Shown one piece after another: positions 1 through 12,473 of a DNA stretch of 64,000 nucleotides. The notes beneath the pieces are model-generated. The model saw only the letters and a program-made list of their open reading frames with translations. It was not told the origin of the DNA and did no database searches. Numbering within the stretch: the first letter of the stretch is position 1; every line of letters begins with the position of its first letter. This DNA comes from Sipunculus nudus (lineage: Eukaryota > Annelida > Sipuncula > Golfingiida > Sipunculidae). The translations under genes and the position numbers were made by a program. The stretch lies in the NCBI GenBank assembly GCA_026874595.1, contig CM049306.1, positions 16,887,019-16,951,018 of the forward strand. Direction: 5' to 3'.

Positions 1-3000
1 GTAAATATATACACACCTATACCTGTTCCCTCAAAATATTATGAACAAGGCACAGCTAATAACCATCTGCACATATGGGGTTTCAGATTTGCCAAGGAGA
101 TGCCACACATAGGCACTTGCTTATCTCCTCTCACACAGACTCATGCATACATGAGGTTGATTTATATATTTGATTTTAAAATCTATTACAATGGCACAAC
201 AAATAATAAATATTATATTTGTTTACATTTATATTATACTGATAAAATGATGCAATATTTTTTTTCTGGTAAATTTCATTTGACCTAAATTTGACAACAA
301 AATAAGTGAATGATGAAAGAAAACTGTAATAATTTCCTGATTGTCTTTAATTTTCACTAAGATAAGGCCATATAGAGTATAAACCTTTTAGTTAGGCCAT
401 ACAGTGATAGTATATATTCTTGTATTTTCTTTTTTTTTTGTTTGTGGAACATTAAAAGTCCCTGTGCATGCACAAGTACAACTATTAACAGTGACCCAAT
501 TATCAGGACACTTTGTCACTGAACCAGGTACTATGGACCTTCTGTTGTCTAGACATACATTACTAGGTCATGAACAACATATATACTTCCACATTAAGCA
601 CCAAATAAGTTGTGCAGCTACTCAAGATGTTCCCTAGATGTAAACAAATCTTTTCTCTGGGAACACAGTGACAGATAACTCACTTCAAGCAGCTCATGAC
701 CAGTATGATGAATGACATTGTGACCCATATTTTTTTCTAATATGATACCCATAACTTGTTCTCCTGTGAACACATCAAGAAGAGTACTTAACATAAAAAA
801 GAGTGTGGTTTGTTTGACAAACTATACCCTTGATGTAGAGATGGTAATCATGTTCATACACAATGGAAACTTCCAATTATGGACACTAGCAGTAGCAGAA
901 ATGAACAAGTCTAAAATTCACAGGACTGTAATAAAGTGTATGACATGTAATAGAGAAATGTCCATAAAAGGCCTGTGAAGTGCAAGGGGCCTTTTAATAT
1001 ATTCAATTAATTGATTTTTTACCTTTGATTCAATTCATGATTCAATAATTACTTCAGTAATGAATTTCAGACTTTTATTTTAATAAAAAAAAATATTTTA
1101 TCACAGTGGATGTTGGTTAATTTTATCAAGTAATGGAACAGCGTAGCTTGCCCCGTATTAATCGCTGCCATTTATGTTTTTATGCAACTGGAGTGGTTTA
1201 GCAGAGTTGAAAAAGTGTGCTCTATCCAAGTTAACAGCTCACTCAGGGTTTCAGGATTGTACATACAAAATGTAATAAAGGAAACAAATCAATTTGCGGG
1301 ACATGAATCTATCACAATTTAATTGAAGGGTTGCAATTCGATGCATTGATTATTTGATGTATTGTTACACCCCTAGTCCATAATATAAAATATCCTATGT
1401 GGGGATGATTACCTATACATCCAATACCTGTGCAACACAAATGTACCACTGAACCTGTCTGTATTACAATTCTATGCAGATTTGTGGAGGAATCCAGCAA
1501 AACCTCCTTAAAGATTTAATGAGCTTGAATATATCTGTTTTCTTAACTTGGTGAATGGATGATTTCTTATAATGTGGTATAATGATCACTAAGATAACTG
1601 CATGCTAGTAATTTTAGACTAAAAAATGGAAAAACTACTGAATGCCAATCAAGAAAAGATTGAAACATGATCCAAAATTAGGTCAATATGTCAATATGTT
1701 TACCAGAACAGATATGCAAGATCACAAAATAATGTCATCCTGTACAAGGTCTTTATTCTCATATTTCATCAACCCTGGATATTCATAAGGGTATCCGTCC
1801 GGCTGGTCACTGCTGAATCATGAATCAGTTCACTCCTACTGTATTGTATCTCACCATTAGAAGGTTTAACTGGGCAGGTGAAACTTTCATATCCAGCCAA
1901 ACCACAACAATTATATACCGAATAAACCCTGAAAACAACATATTTCATTGATTTTTCACTAGTTCAAAGAATACTGACCTCTGCTAAGGAGGTTATGGTT
2001 TCCTCAATGTCTTCTGGTTTGTCTGTTAGCAGGATTAAATAAAAGCTAATCAACTGACTTTTATGAGCAGCATAGGCCAGGAATGACCTAATTAAATTTT
2101 TACATGGATCTGGATAAAAGGTTGGAAACAGTATGACAGTATGATGGCCTGGTCTTAGTGGAGGTTTGTGTTCTACTGAGTGCCAGGGTAGTCACACAGG
2201 ATTTTCTTGGAAGAACTAGAAACAATAAAGACAAAGTGTGTACTAAAAAAGGTAGAGTGGACAGAACTACAGGGGTGGGCTGATGGTAAGTAGGGTAAAA
2301 GAGTACAAGTTAAGATTTGATTGGAGGGGTTGTATGGACAGAGACACACCCCTGTGCAGCTGTCAGTCAGACAGTTGGCTGGTTACTGTGGGTTGTTCAG
2401 TGCTGGCTGGTGTCTGACCTGTGGTCAGGGATCAAAACCTTTCAAAGGCAGACCACATGTGGCCACAAAAACATATACTATAGCCTACACCACTGAATCA
2501 CTACTAGGTTACATAATGTCCTGCTTCAAAACCAGTTTATCTGGTCATCAAACACACTGGCTAGAACCTATTGCAGACCAAAACCAAACAAACAACACTC
2601 AGTTTGCACCTGTCAGGAAACCATGGCAACAAATGTAAACATCACTTTTCAGCATACTTCTGGATGGCCAGTTTTTTGGGATTAAGTGATATTAATAAAC
2701 CAAAAACTAAATCCTTTTGGTGTACTTTCCTAAATTTTTACCTGAAAAGGAAGCCACCTAAGCATCTGATAAACGTAATGACAGCTGTGTTCCAGTATCC
2801 TAATATTTATGTAAACAAAAGTGGAAAATGCCATGTCATTTTGATTTAAATGTCTTGCCAACATCCCTTCTGGCTGATCATGAAGAAAGCTAGACAGAAT
2901 GCAGACACATACAATGAAGAGCTGCAGAAATCTCAGACTGAAAATCTCAATATACTGTGCTAAACTGACAATATGTTTCAACAGTGACAAGACAAACAAG

Positions 3001-3802
3001 TATTTATTATTATTTAAAAGTCAAAAATGTTTGTCAAGGACCAAAGACAGTACAAGTTACACTGGGGTGGTCATGTCACAGGAGTGGTCATCACATGGGG
3101 TTTCCCTGCATATATGTACATATTTATACCTATTTCAGATAACACTGATTATTCTGGTTAAGAAAGAGGTAGTATTTAAATTCATCTTAATAGGCATCAA
3201 CAATGCTTATGTTTCTTTTTAAGTAATCTGATACCTCAGTATGCATTATGCATCATCATAAGGGTTCATCTACATACAATGATGAACTTGCAAACTTCCT
3301 ACAGTTCACTGTGCCTCAAATATCAGCTGATGCATGCAGAACTATATAAACTTAACCGGCTCATGCAAGCTCCATGCTCAAACAATAAATGGCAAGTACA
3401 TTAACACATACATTTAATGAAGTATATGTTTAACTTTTATGACAAAAGGGCAAAGCTGAACTTTTTAACTAATCATCTCAAAAAGTATGGGTGCCTGAAA
3501 ATTATGTTAAAACAGGAAACTTTGGAACAGCTTTCTTTCCAAAACTTTTAAGTTTATACCATATTGAGCAACTATCTGAAAGCTGGTTCATTCTGTTAGT
3601 TCCCTAATCATTTCATTGAAATGAAACAAATTTGGCACTGAAAATATTTTAACAGCTAATATATGAAATTAACAAAGTGAGAGCTGAGGAATATAGTTTT
3701 TTTTTCAAACCTTCACTGAAATTCTTTTGGCACAAGGCTAAATTGCCCCTTGATTTGCAGATCAAGAGTTGCAAACTTCACTTCCAGAAGGGAAAAACTT
3801 AC
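1..3802. other. AT-rich sequence downstream of ADAMTS exon 3 (probable intron)
   Basis: No coding segment is recognisable on either strand. I looked on the minus strand for the ADAMTS furin site, the start of the catalytic domain and the zinc-binding HExxHxxGxxHD motif, and saw none. The short ORFs here have no family signature and are probably chance. If the ADAMTS gene is intact, this is intron between its propeptide exons and catalytic exons that lie beyond the left edge. Confidence 0.5.
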
Positions 3803-3818
3803 CTTAGCTTCAAGGACA
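3803..3818 (-). CDS. Candidate 16-nt microexon of the ADAMTS gene
   Basis: On the minus strand a pyrimidine tract ending in TCTTTCTGCAG is followed by 16 nt and then a strong donor, AAG|GTAAGTTTTT. Exon 3 (4274-4427) ends in phase 1. Joining its last G to this segment gives an open reading V-S-L-K-L plus two bases, so the phase fits. In ADAMTS proteins this is the stretch between the last propeptide cysteine and the furin site, which is poorly conserved, so the residues neither prove nor exclude it. A chance AG-GT pair is a real alternative. Confidence 0.28.
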
Positions 3819-3977
3819 CTGCAGAAAGACTCCACCACATCAGATATAACCATGGGATTTCAATTTGACCTTGAAAATTCATTTGATCCTTCCATCCATG
3901 TGCCTACATACTGCTCCTAGGTTACAGTTGCTAAGAATGAAACATGGCCCAAAAAAAACATAGGGCTGGCAAATATT

Positions 3978-4009
3978 GGGGTTGGGGGAAAGGGGTGGGT
4001 GGGTGGGGG
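3978..4009 (+). other. G-quadruplex-type G-tract cluster
   Basis: Six runs of three or more G are separated by one to three bases, which is well inside the usual four-tract quadruplex rule. It lies between ADAMTS exon 3 and the candidate microexon. The G-rich strand is the template strand of that gene. Confidence 0.6.
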
Positions 4010-4273
4010 ATGGATGAAAGGGACATGCCTTGAAAATAAACAGTCATAATCATTGATTAAATCTATCAGATAATGAATGATGAAATAATTTTCCAGGAAT
4101 ACCTAAAGAGCATGTCACCATCATAAAATGACACAAGCAGAAATAACTGCCTAGATGCCTGTGACTTACTGATACCTCAGAATTCCCATTCTAATACACA
4201 GAACATGACAGTGTTCCATAACTCAGCAACTTAAAAGCAAAGCAAACCTTGAGAAGATGAGGCTTTCACTTAC

Positions 4274-4427
4274 CAGTGTGTGTGTGACATGATTCTGCTT
4301 CTTGCTGAATCTGAGGTAGAGAATCCCACTTGTACACTATGTGAGGTTTGTCTGGCCCTTCCACAGTCTTGTGGTCTGGGTGTGGTTCTATGAAGTATTG
4401 TTCATTCCCTATCCTAAAGGTTCCATG
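4274..4427 (-). CDS. ADAMTS-family metalloprotease, exon 3 (end of propeptide)
   Basis: This exon continues the M12B-type propeptide of a secreted ADAMTS zinc metalloprotease. The acceptor AATTCTTTTGCAG precedes it and the donor CTG|GTAAGTG follows it. The 154 nt encode 51 residues plus one base, entering in phase 0 (as exon 2 ends) and leaving in phase 1. The peptide begins HGTFRIGNEQYFIEP. The G-x-x-x-x-x-x-x-x-YFIEP pattern directly after the exon 2 SICDYM is typical of ADAMTS propeptides, where a cysteine and G-[LM]-x-G segment leads into a beta strand ending in [FY][FL]IEP. It then has PHIVYKW, matching the usual PH-x-[VL]-Y-[RK], and a cysteine near the end (AESCHTHT). The exon is not visible as a simple ATG-started ORF. 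The subfamily cannot be set without the ancillary domains, which lie outside the window. Confidence 0.88.
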
Positions 4428-6319
4428 CTGCAAAAGAATTACAATAAGACATTAAATGACAACTGAGTTCAAGGAGGCTGACAAGTAACACAAACAAAAT
4501 TATAACAGAGCCAAAGTTGATGCCTTGGCAGTTAGTTAATATGATCTGAAACATTTTAAACTTATCATTTTTTTGTTATTGCTTTTAGCAAAAGTTGCAA
4601 ACTAAGGTATTCCAACATGATGCTTACTGCCACTGAATGAATTTAGATTGTGGCTGAAGGGTTCTTGAATATGGAGCAGACCAAATCAATTCATTATAAT
4701 GTTGATTATTATAAATGACAGTTTAACTGTGTTACAAGGAAGCCCTGACTCAAGGTTACCAGATTTACTTTTTATTCAACAATGTTAACGCTATGGTTGA
4801 TCATTAAACTGTGATAAAAATGCAAATAAGGATTCCGCTAAAATTATGTCCATAGCTTCAAGCTCTGATTGATACCTGCCATTGAAGTTTTTTTTTAATG
4901 CAGGTATAAAAATATGCCATAATAGATGCTTTATTACTGTTTTAAAGTACCTGACAGACTTCAAGTTGATAAGTATCTTTGCACCCTTTATTTACTCATT
5001 CATCAGAATTATCATGAAAGAACACTATCTGATCACATACAAATAGTTTTCCCCAAAATGTAATCAAATGTAATACATGAAACAAGCAGGATCCTGAAAT
5101 GGCTGAGGTGACAAATATTTCTGTTGACAAAGCAACTGTGTGGGTGGGATCAGGTACAACACTGGGACCTGAATGCACCTTTCTTACTTTTCCTTCACAA
5201 GGCCTTTATCTGGACAATTGTATACCTTAAACGAGGCAGCAGACACAAGCACAATGGAGTGATCACATTAAAAAAGGTAACAATATGGAAGTACGGAAGT
5301 GAGTACAAAAGATGCTCACAGCATCTCTATACCATATGATCAGATCTGACAAGAGTTCTCCGTCCTCTGTAATAATTCATCACCCTGCCATTGTAGAAGA
5401 GACAAACACCCACCACTCTTATATTGTTTCTTTCTCTTTGTCATGCTCTCTGAACACAAGGTAGACTAAGCTTTACTGTAATGCAAACATGATTTCTCTG
5501 TCATTACAAGCAAGATCTGTATAAACTTACTATGCACTAAGCTCTTAAGCCCATTAGGTCATAAACTGGTGCAATATTGTGAATGAATTGTTAACCAGCT
5601 CAAACATGCTACTACTATGAAGTGGTGCCCAATTCTAGACTAAAATGATGATGGAAAACTGGATCTTTTATACCATGCAAATTAAACAGTTATAAAAACT
5701 TATATTTTTTTTTTTACATTCTTTGTAAGGCATCTTTTTTTCAGAACCAACATATTCTGCTGGACTGAAAATAGTAATAAGACACTTTCAAGGCCTACTA
5801 TGGTACTTGTTTCCTATTTATTATCACTGCATAAAATTAACTGCCACCAAATGTTAACCTGGGTTTAATTTTCTGGGAAAAAAAATCCACAAATTTTACA
5901 TATGAACTACATATGGCAGTATTGTTCTTACATGGCAGGAAAAATCAATCATGAATTTTTTGTGACCCTCCACACTACTGGTAGTATTTCCTATCATTTG
6001 AACGGCTGGTTGTCATCTTGCTTGAGCAACTATCTTTAGGCACTTGATGTTTTGGAGTGTTTTCAGCATCCTATCAACATCTGTAAAGTGTGTTTATTTT
6101 TGGATCAATGGCCTTGGTTCCAAAAGAGGGCTATAATACTATGTAAAATTGTTACAGATTTAATTTCTGGTGTTGTATTAAATATTCTTGAAGGTGCATG
6201 TTTTGTTCTGCTGTACCTCTACCCAGGAGGTTATGTTTTCATTACTGTTTGTTTGCTTGTAAGGAGGATTAAAAAACAAGGGACCCATGGGTCACGATGC
6301 TCAGCTCAAGTTGACCCTT

Positions 6320-6421
6320 AAGGTAAAAATCTAAAATAATATCAGAAGGAGATTAAGAGAAGAAGAGGTAATATAGGCCATGGTTGGTTGATATGATTGA
6401 AGAAATTGTTGCAAATAAAAA
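6320..6421 (+). repeat. Dispersed repeat fragment, pair with 50610-50716
   Basis: About 100 bp run nearly parallel to 50610-50716: both contain AAAATCTAAAATA early, then TAGGCCAT-GTTGGTTGAT, and end GAAGAAATTGTTGCAAATAA. A GACCCATGGGTCA phrase lies just upstream at about 6283 and recurs near 51830. This looks like a fragment of the mollusc-type repeat that continues at 6655. Confidence 0.6.
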
Positions 6422-6654
6422 TCATGTGACATGAGAATGTCTGTACACCTGTGACAGCAGGGGTGCTCAACCAGTGTTGCATCACTAATAAGATTACCCA
6501 GGCAAGGCAAGACCAGAAGTGGGTGGCCTGGAGCTTGACAATGCAAATGAATACAACAGAGCCTCTAAAAAAACTTCAATAACTAGCCTAATTTTTTAGC
6601 TTTTATTTTCAAATTTCAAAATTTAACAAATTAAATCCTTATTTGTACCTGCTG

Positions 6655-6925
6655 TGAAAATTAAATCAAATGTACTTACAGGAACAAAAACATGCCACGG
6701 TCAGAGTCGGGCAAAATTTAAGGTATTAATTTCATATTTATGCTAATAACTTAATTAATTTACAAAATTCAGATCTAATTTTGGGTATACAATTGAATCT
6801 TGATTAAATAAGTTTTATCTCTGAATAAATGTCTCTAGCTTTAACAATTATAATGTTAAGTGAGTAAATATCTTTCCTGAATTTAACAAAGTGCATTTTG
6901 TTTAGGCCCATAAAATTACATATTA
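6655..6925 (+). repeat. Dispersed repeat family, copy A, left part
   Basis: The sequence aligns by eye with copy B at about 55555-55820. Shared phrases include GGGCAAAATTT, AAAATTCAGATCTAATTTT, TATACAATTGAATC and a GGCCCATAA near the end. Copy A is interrupted at a TA dinucleotide by the transposon at 6926-8104 and resumes at 8105. Confidence 0.75.
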
Positions 6926-8104
6926 CCGTAAAATCTGTGAAATTTCGTACAGAAAAAAATAATTAAATTTGTGGAAGTCCGAAATTTAACAATCCATTTC
7001 AGCAGTTTTAAAATTATGGTCTTGACAAGTTGAGAAGCCTCGTCGGCAGTGGGCGATAATAGGAGCCTCAAGTATTCACTCGCCGATTTTGCATTCATCC
7101 GTGTGAACCATGAAGTTTCATGAATAAAAACATTATTTTCTATACTTGTGTTGTTTATTTTACATTAAATCACTTTGGGAAAGTAATCTTAAAAAGTATA
7201 TCTGAAGGATTTAATCCTGTCATGAAGCTCGACACCCGTACATGTTTGCGTGACATCCGGGGCTTTGCTCGGGGACATCGTTTTTCAGTTGGCTTACGCA
7301 TGGAAATCCCCACTAATGGTGCACAGAAAAATTAGAGTTAATTGATCCTCATTTTCCAATATCAAATATCCAACCTCCGTTAAACTTCATGAACGTCTGC
7401 CAGCTCTTTGATGTACCGTTTGATCTCGTGTGACTTGATTGTTGGGTGATACGGTACCCAGGTACTCGAACCTGGGTCGTTCTGGTGTGACATTCAAGAT
7501 ATTGATTTTAAATGTTTTAATGGAAATTAGCATTAATTTTCAAACTGATTAACATTGCTATTACATACACCAGAGCACTGAGCTTGCTTGAAAGAGACCA
7601 ATTTGAACCTGGCTTACACACGGAAATCCCCCTTTACGGTGCACGTAAAGCTAGAATTCTTGAGATCATTTACGGAGTTAATCCTGATTATCCAATTTCC
7701 AACCTCCGTCAAACTTCATGGACGTCTGTCAGTTATTCACAGCGTGTCGCTCTCACCCCAGACAATTAAGCAACTCACATAAGAGATATTTTAAGCTTTT
7801 CTATTGTCGCTGAAACAAAAATCTTAGTTTTCAGTCAAATTACATTCTATATGATGTAGATATAATTCATATTAATTATCAATAGCATGGCATTCACATC
7901 GATTGGACCGGTAGGCTTGTTCAAAACCAGATAACAGGGTGAGGTTACGTCAGTGTTACATTCACGGCAGTCCTGCTAACGTCAAATATGGCGTAACAGA
8001 CCATCGGCAGTTGGAAATTTAACATGTCATTTTAATAATTATGGTTACTGAAGAAAGACCATGTACGAAATTCATCGAGGTACTAAATTTCACAGATTTT
8101 ACGG
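6926..8104. mobile_element. TA-flanked DNA transposon, non-autonomous (1,179 bp)
   Basis: The ends are inverted repeats starting CCGTAAAATCTGTGAAATTT on both sides. They extend to 25 bp with one mismatch and are flanked by TA at 6924-6925 and 8105-8106. The flanks belong to one repeat copy whose uninterrupted relative at 55819-55820 carries a single TA at the same place, so target and insertion are both visible in the window. TA duplication is typical of Tc1/mariner-type (IS630) transposases, but no transposase-like ORF is present. Inside there is an imperfect direct duplication: segments around 7299-7405 and 7620-7735 share GGAAATCCCC, TCCAACCTCCGT and AAACTTCATG. Confidence 0.88.
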
Positions 8105-8440
8105 TACTGACCTTATTTCTGTCATGGTATAGGAACTATATAGGGGAATATTTATGGTAAATATAAAGAAAAACAGATAAGTGGTTTTGATATTAGGCAG
8201 TCCTGAAGTGTGATAATAGGTTTTTGATGGAATATTGAGGTATTTCCTCAATTTTTGAAGGAACGAAGTTGCAGTGACCAAGTTTTTGGTTTGATAGGAG
8301 ATCTTGGTTACATCTAACAGTATGCTGAAATTTGGATTTGTAGGTCTAACAGTTTTAAAAATGTGCCAATTTAACCGACGGGCATACAAACAGATAACAG
8401 ACAATGGACCATAAATATAGCTCAGATGACTTATAGTCAG
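8105..8440 (+). repeat. Dispersed repeat family, copy A, right part
   Basis: The repeat continues after the TA insertion. It matches 55819-56145 through GGTTTTGATATTAGGCAGTC, AAGGAACGAAGT and a final AGCTCAGATGA followed by TAGTCAGCTGA. Confidence 0.75.
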
Positions 8441-11400
8441 CTGAGCTCAAAACTGCTGATAAAGCCCATGAAACTTAATGGAATGGTGGGATATAGACCT
8501 GGGTAGACCCCACTAAAGTTTGCTTTTTAACCAGATAACGTAGTGGGGTCACCTGAATTGTCATTGGAAAAGGTGAACACTCTACTAAGTGCTTTTCTCA
8601 GTATCATCAGGTTCTTACTTCAGTTATATAGTGCAACTTGCCTGAACCTAATAATGAACTTAAAAAGAAAGAAAAAATCCCAAAACATGTGGATGTATGT
8701 TGTGAATTATATGGACATCATATATCATTGATCCTGGCATTGATCATACAGTAGAACCAACCAGTGTTTATTGAGCTGTAAATAACCACAGTGACAACAT
8801 ATAGTTACCGTTCAAATCAGGATGTGAGAAGAAAGATTCTTCTATATTATCTATGTGTAGGTATGTGACAGGAGTGACACAGACAAGTGGAGAAAAAGTA
8901 AGAATTATAGTTAGAGGTGTGTGTGGGTGTTGGGAGACAGGCTTGAGAGCACAGCAAGACAGGAGTATATCATTACTTCAAGGAAAATATAGCAGTGTCA
9001 ATGCAAAGTATCCAAAATAAAACTCAATTTATACAGCCTGTACAGGCAACTACCTGTTCCTGCTATAAGTGAGCTTGTGAATGCTACTAAAATGTTGTAT
9101 GATTTAAATAATAATGTTTGTTATTTGACATCAAAATATATGCTACTAATAAATTTAAAATGCATGCATATCTTAAATGATATATCTTAAATATAAATTT
9201 AATTTATCACTAAAATGAAAAAATGGAACACCTTGTACTACTTTTCATGAAAGGTAAATATATGAAGGATTTATAATGGATTTAAGTGAAAACAAAAAAT
9301 AAAACTGAGTATATAATTTTGATTTGATTACTGATAAGAGACAATTCTATCAAAGCAATACTTTTGAGTGTGATGCTTGTCTTATAATATTTTGATTATA
9401 AGCAATAAGCTTACACTATATATACCAATTTGCAACTATCAAAGAACCGTCAGCTTTTCAGTGAATTGACATATGCCAAAAGTTACCATTCCACAGCTCT
9501 ATATCAAAGTATGAATTGGTCAACTCTATGAATGTGACCTGGATCTTGAAATAACTCTATTTAGCTAAAGTAACAAATTTATTTCCCTTTGCCCAAGGTA
9601 TATATTACAATGTCCTATAAGAATCAGTCCCCTATGGCAACAATAGAGTTCATGCTATTTAAACCCAAAGGAAGTTAGGCATTACAGAATAATAGTAATT
9701 GTAGTCATTCTTCCTGCATATAGGCCAACAAGTGACCAATGCTTTGTAAGATGCTGGAATGATCAAAGAGTCCCCATGGTGCCTGCTAGTCAAGGTTTCT
9801 ATGGTTCTATTGGCCTTGTATGAAGAGTTGTCCTAAAAGGGTTAATCTATACTTTAAGATGTCTTGATAAGAAATGTGTAGAGAGCTTTCTGTGGTGGTG
9901 TTCAATCTTGGCATCAATTTCATGTGCGGAAAACCCTAACATAAATAAAATTATTATATTTTTATGAAAATAAATGAAATATTGGGTTATTAGCCACCCA
10001 GCAGCACCCAGACAAGAGTTTGTTGTGTTTATAACTGCCTGAGGGTAAAGCCAGAAAGGATCTTCAGGGGAAACCAGATATCAAAATAGTAACATGGCTT
10101 AGTAACTAAAAGTTCTGAAATTGGGTAAATCTTGCCACTATATGGTAATTTTCCAGATGGATCGCTGTGAATGCGGCTCAACCTAATATTCTTGCTTGAC
10201 TGAGCATGAATGTCAAATGACTGTATGCTCAACTTCCCTCATCACCAACAAGTCAATCCTTGAGTACAGGTCTATTTCTTGTATGGCACTGGGTACAAGT
10301 CACTAAACAAGAGAGTATCATTTCTGATGACTTAGTGACCCTCAAGTTTAGGGTATATACACAACTAAACCAGTACCAATTACCAACACAAGTGTGTTTA
10401 ACATAATCTATCAAACTTAAGCTGCTGTTTGTTTGAGTTCATTTAAGGTTATTTGGTTCAGGCCTGGGTGGTAGGATGCCCCTGTTGTTAGTGCTTGGCA
10501 ACCATCATCAGGAACTTAACCATTCTCCCCTGTTTCACCAGGTGCATTTGCTCAAGCACACAAGTTCTACTAATGCTGAATGCTGTAGTTTCTCCTGTAT
10601 TTCACAACAGTCACATTAATTTGACATCTGATGTTATATATGCTCATTATAGCACAAACTGAATCCTACTACACATCTCTGAAGTGAACCATCTGCCACA
10701 GATGTATATTTTTTTGTCAAGCTCTCCTCAAACCTTTATTCTGAATGGACTTTCAAACTCGTAGGCTGATTCAGGCTATTTTATTGATTAGGAAAAATCA
10801 TGCAAACATGCTGTACCTAATGAAACATCATTGCAGATATATGAACAATATTTATGAATGATGAAACAGGACTGACAGTGGTAAGAGTTGTACCACGCGA
10901 TTATATTTACAAGTATGAGCCATAATACTGATTATAAATTTACAAGAGTTTACATGATTTAAGCATTATTTATTTCAAGAAAGGCTTGTTTCATTTTAAT
11001 TTTATGTAACTGGATAACATCACTCAGTTATAAAAAGTATCATGATAACTTAAAGAGGAGCTCAGTTAACCACAGGGAGAAAAATATTCATTTTGTATAA
11101 TAAATTAAGCCCTTTCTTTATAACTGGTGCAAGAGCCTGTCTCATATAAAACTCATATAAACCATATCACTGACTTAATTTAAGACTGGAGATACTGTTA
11201 CAGTTGGAAGCTCTTGTGCCAGAACTCACTTATAATGCCATCCTGTGGACAGGAGAGATGATGATATCTGTTGATATCTGTTAACATATCAGAAAGAAGT
11301 GGTCAGACCTTGACAAGAAACCACAAACCACACACAGGCTGGTGGTAATCAGTCGCACAAATGTGTTTAACCTCCTACAGGGCTGATACACTGGGTCTCT

Positions 11401-12131
11401 TGCTGCCAGATTCAGGGCCTGCAGCAAAGGTCAGAACTGGGCAGCACAGAGCCTGCTTGAAGTATCAGCCGCCATGCATGTACATGAAAATGTGAGGGCA
11501 CATTGGCCTTGCTGGGTTTTCAATAGGCTTTGAGAATAATGGGTCCTGAAGGCAAAGTATTCATAATTAAAGATGATACAATCAGAGATCATACTCACTT
11601 TAGGTCAAAGAATATTCTGGAGAATCACCCACTGATTACCACCAGTCCTCATATAGGTTAACCAAAATCCCTGGTCTTGGGGGAAAAACAGTCCAAGTTT
11701 TATTGATAGAACATAATGGTCTATGAAATTTGTAGAAATATGCAGAAATTTGTAGAGTTGTTTTTGTGTAATCTTACAAAAATCCAACCAACAAACACAA
11801 ACATACAGGGATGAAAACATAACCTCCTTGGTTACAATGAAATAAAGATGATAAAATAATATATGAACAAGAAGTAGGGGCCTCTTGATAGAGGAACAAA
11901 CTTTGAAAGACAAACCAGTGCCAAGAGTGTAAACTTGAAAATTCATCATGGAAGGAACTGAGAACTACAATTGATTTTTATGGCCTTTCCATGCACCTTC
12001 GAGCTGATGCCTAAAATCCTGTGCCCATAAAACAAGAAAAAATTTAGTCTGTAGTTATGATCTAACAACATGAATATATGAAAGCATAATAAATTATCTT
12101 CTTGACTTATTTTGAACATTTTATAAAACTT

Positions 12132-12145
12132 TTGAGAAAAATATA
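12132..12145 (+). repeat. SINE target-site duplication, left copy
   Basis: TTGAGAAAAATATA is repeated exactly at 12460-12473, on the other side of the SINE. Confidence 0.9.
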
Positions 12146-12459
12146 GGCAAGGGCTGTGGTGTAACGGTTAAGGTTCCCGGCTCATGATCCAGAGGTCGTG
12201 AGTTCGAATCCCGGTCAGACCCCCACCGTGCCAAGACCCTCAGGCAAGATCCCAACCGCAAGTGTGCCCAAGTCCACCCAGCAGTAGAAATGGGTACAGT
12301 ATACTGAGAAGGTAATCTGTGATGAACTAGCATCCCATCCAGAAGGAGTTTAACTCCTAAGTCGATTCGCCCTATACAGAAACTGGGAGCAGCTCCTCCC
12401 TGACAAGCCAGTTAGGCTCTGGTGTAAAAGCCCAACAGACTTTACCTTTTTACTTTACC
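12146..12459 (+). mobile_element. tRNA-derived SINE, about 314 bp, full length
   Basis: The head resembles a tRNA. It has an A-box TGGTGTAACGG at 12157-12167, a CTCATGA anticodon-like loop (anticodon CAT, so tRNA-Met-like), and a B-box AGTTCGAATCC at 12201-12211. An unrelated body of about 220 bp follows, then a short tail with repeated TTTACCTT. The element is flanked by perfect 14-bp duplications (12132-12145 and 12460-12473), as expected for LINE-driven insertion. The perfect duplication suggests it is fairly young. The body family is not identified. Confidence 0.9.
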
Positions 12460-12473
12460 TTGAGAAAAATATA
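12460..12473 (+). repeat. SINE target-site duplication, right copy
   Basis: Exact copy of 12132-12145. Confidence 0.9.

Noticed and set aside
12146-12232. Possible tRNA-Met gene
   Set aside because: The tRNA-like head is part of a 314-bp SINE with target duplications, and the acceptor stem does not pair cleanly.
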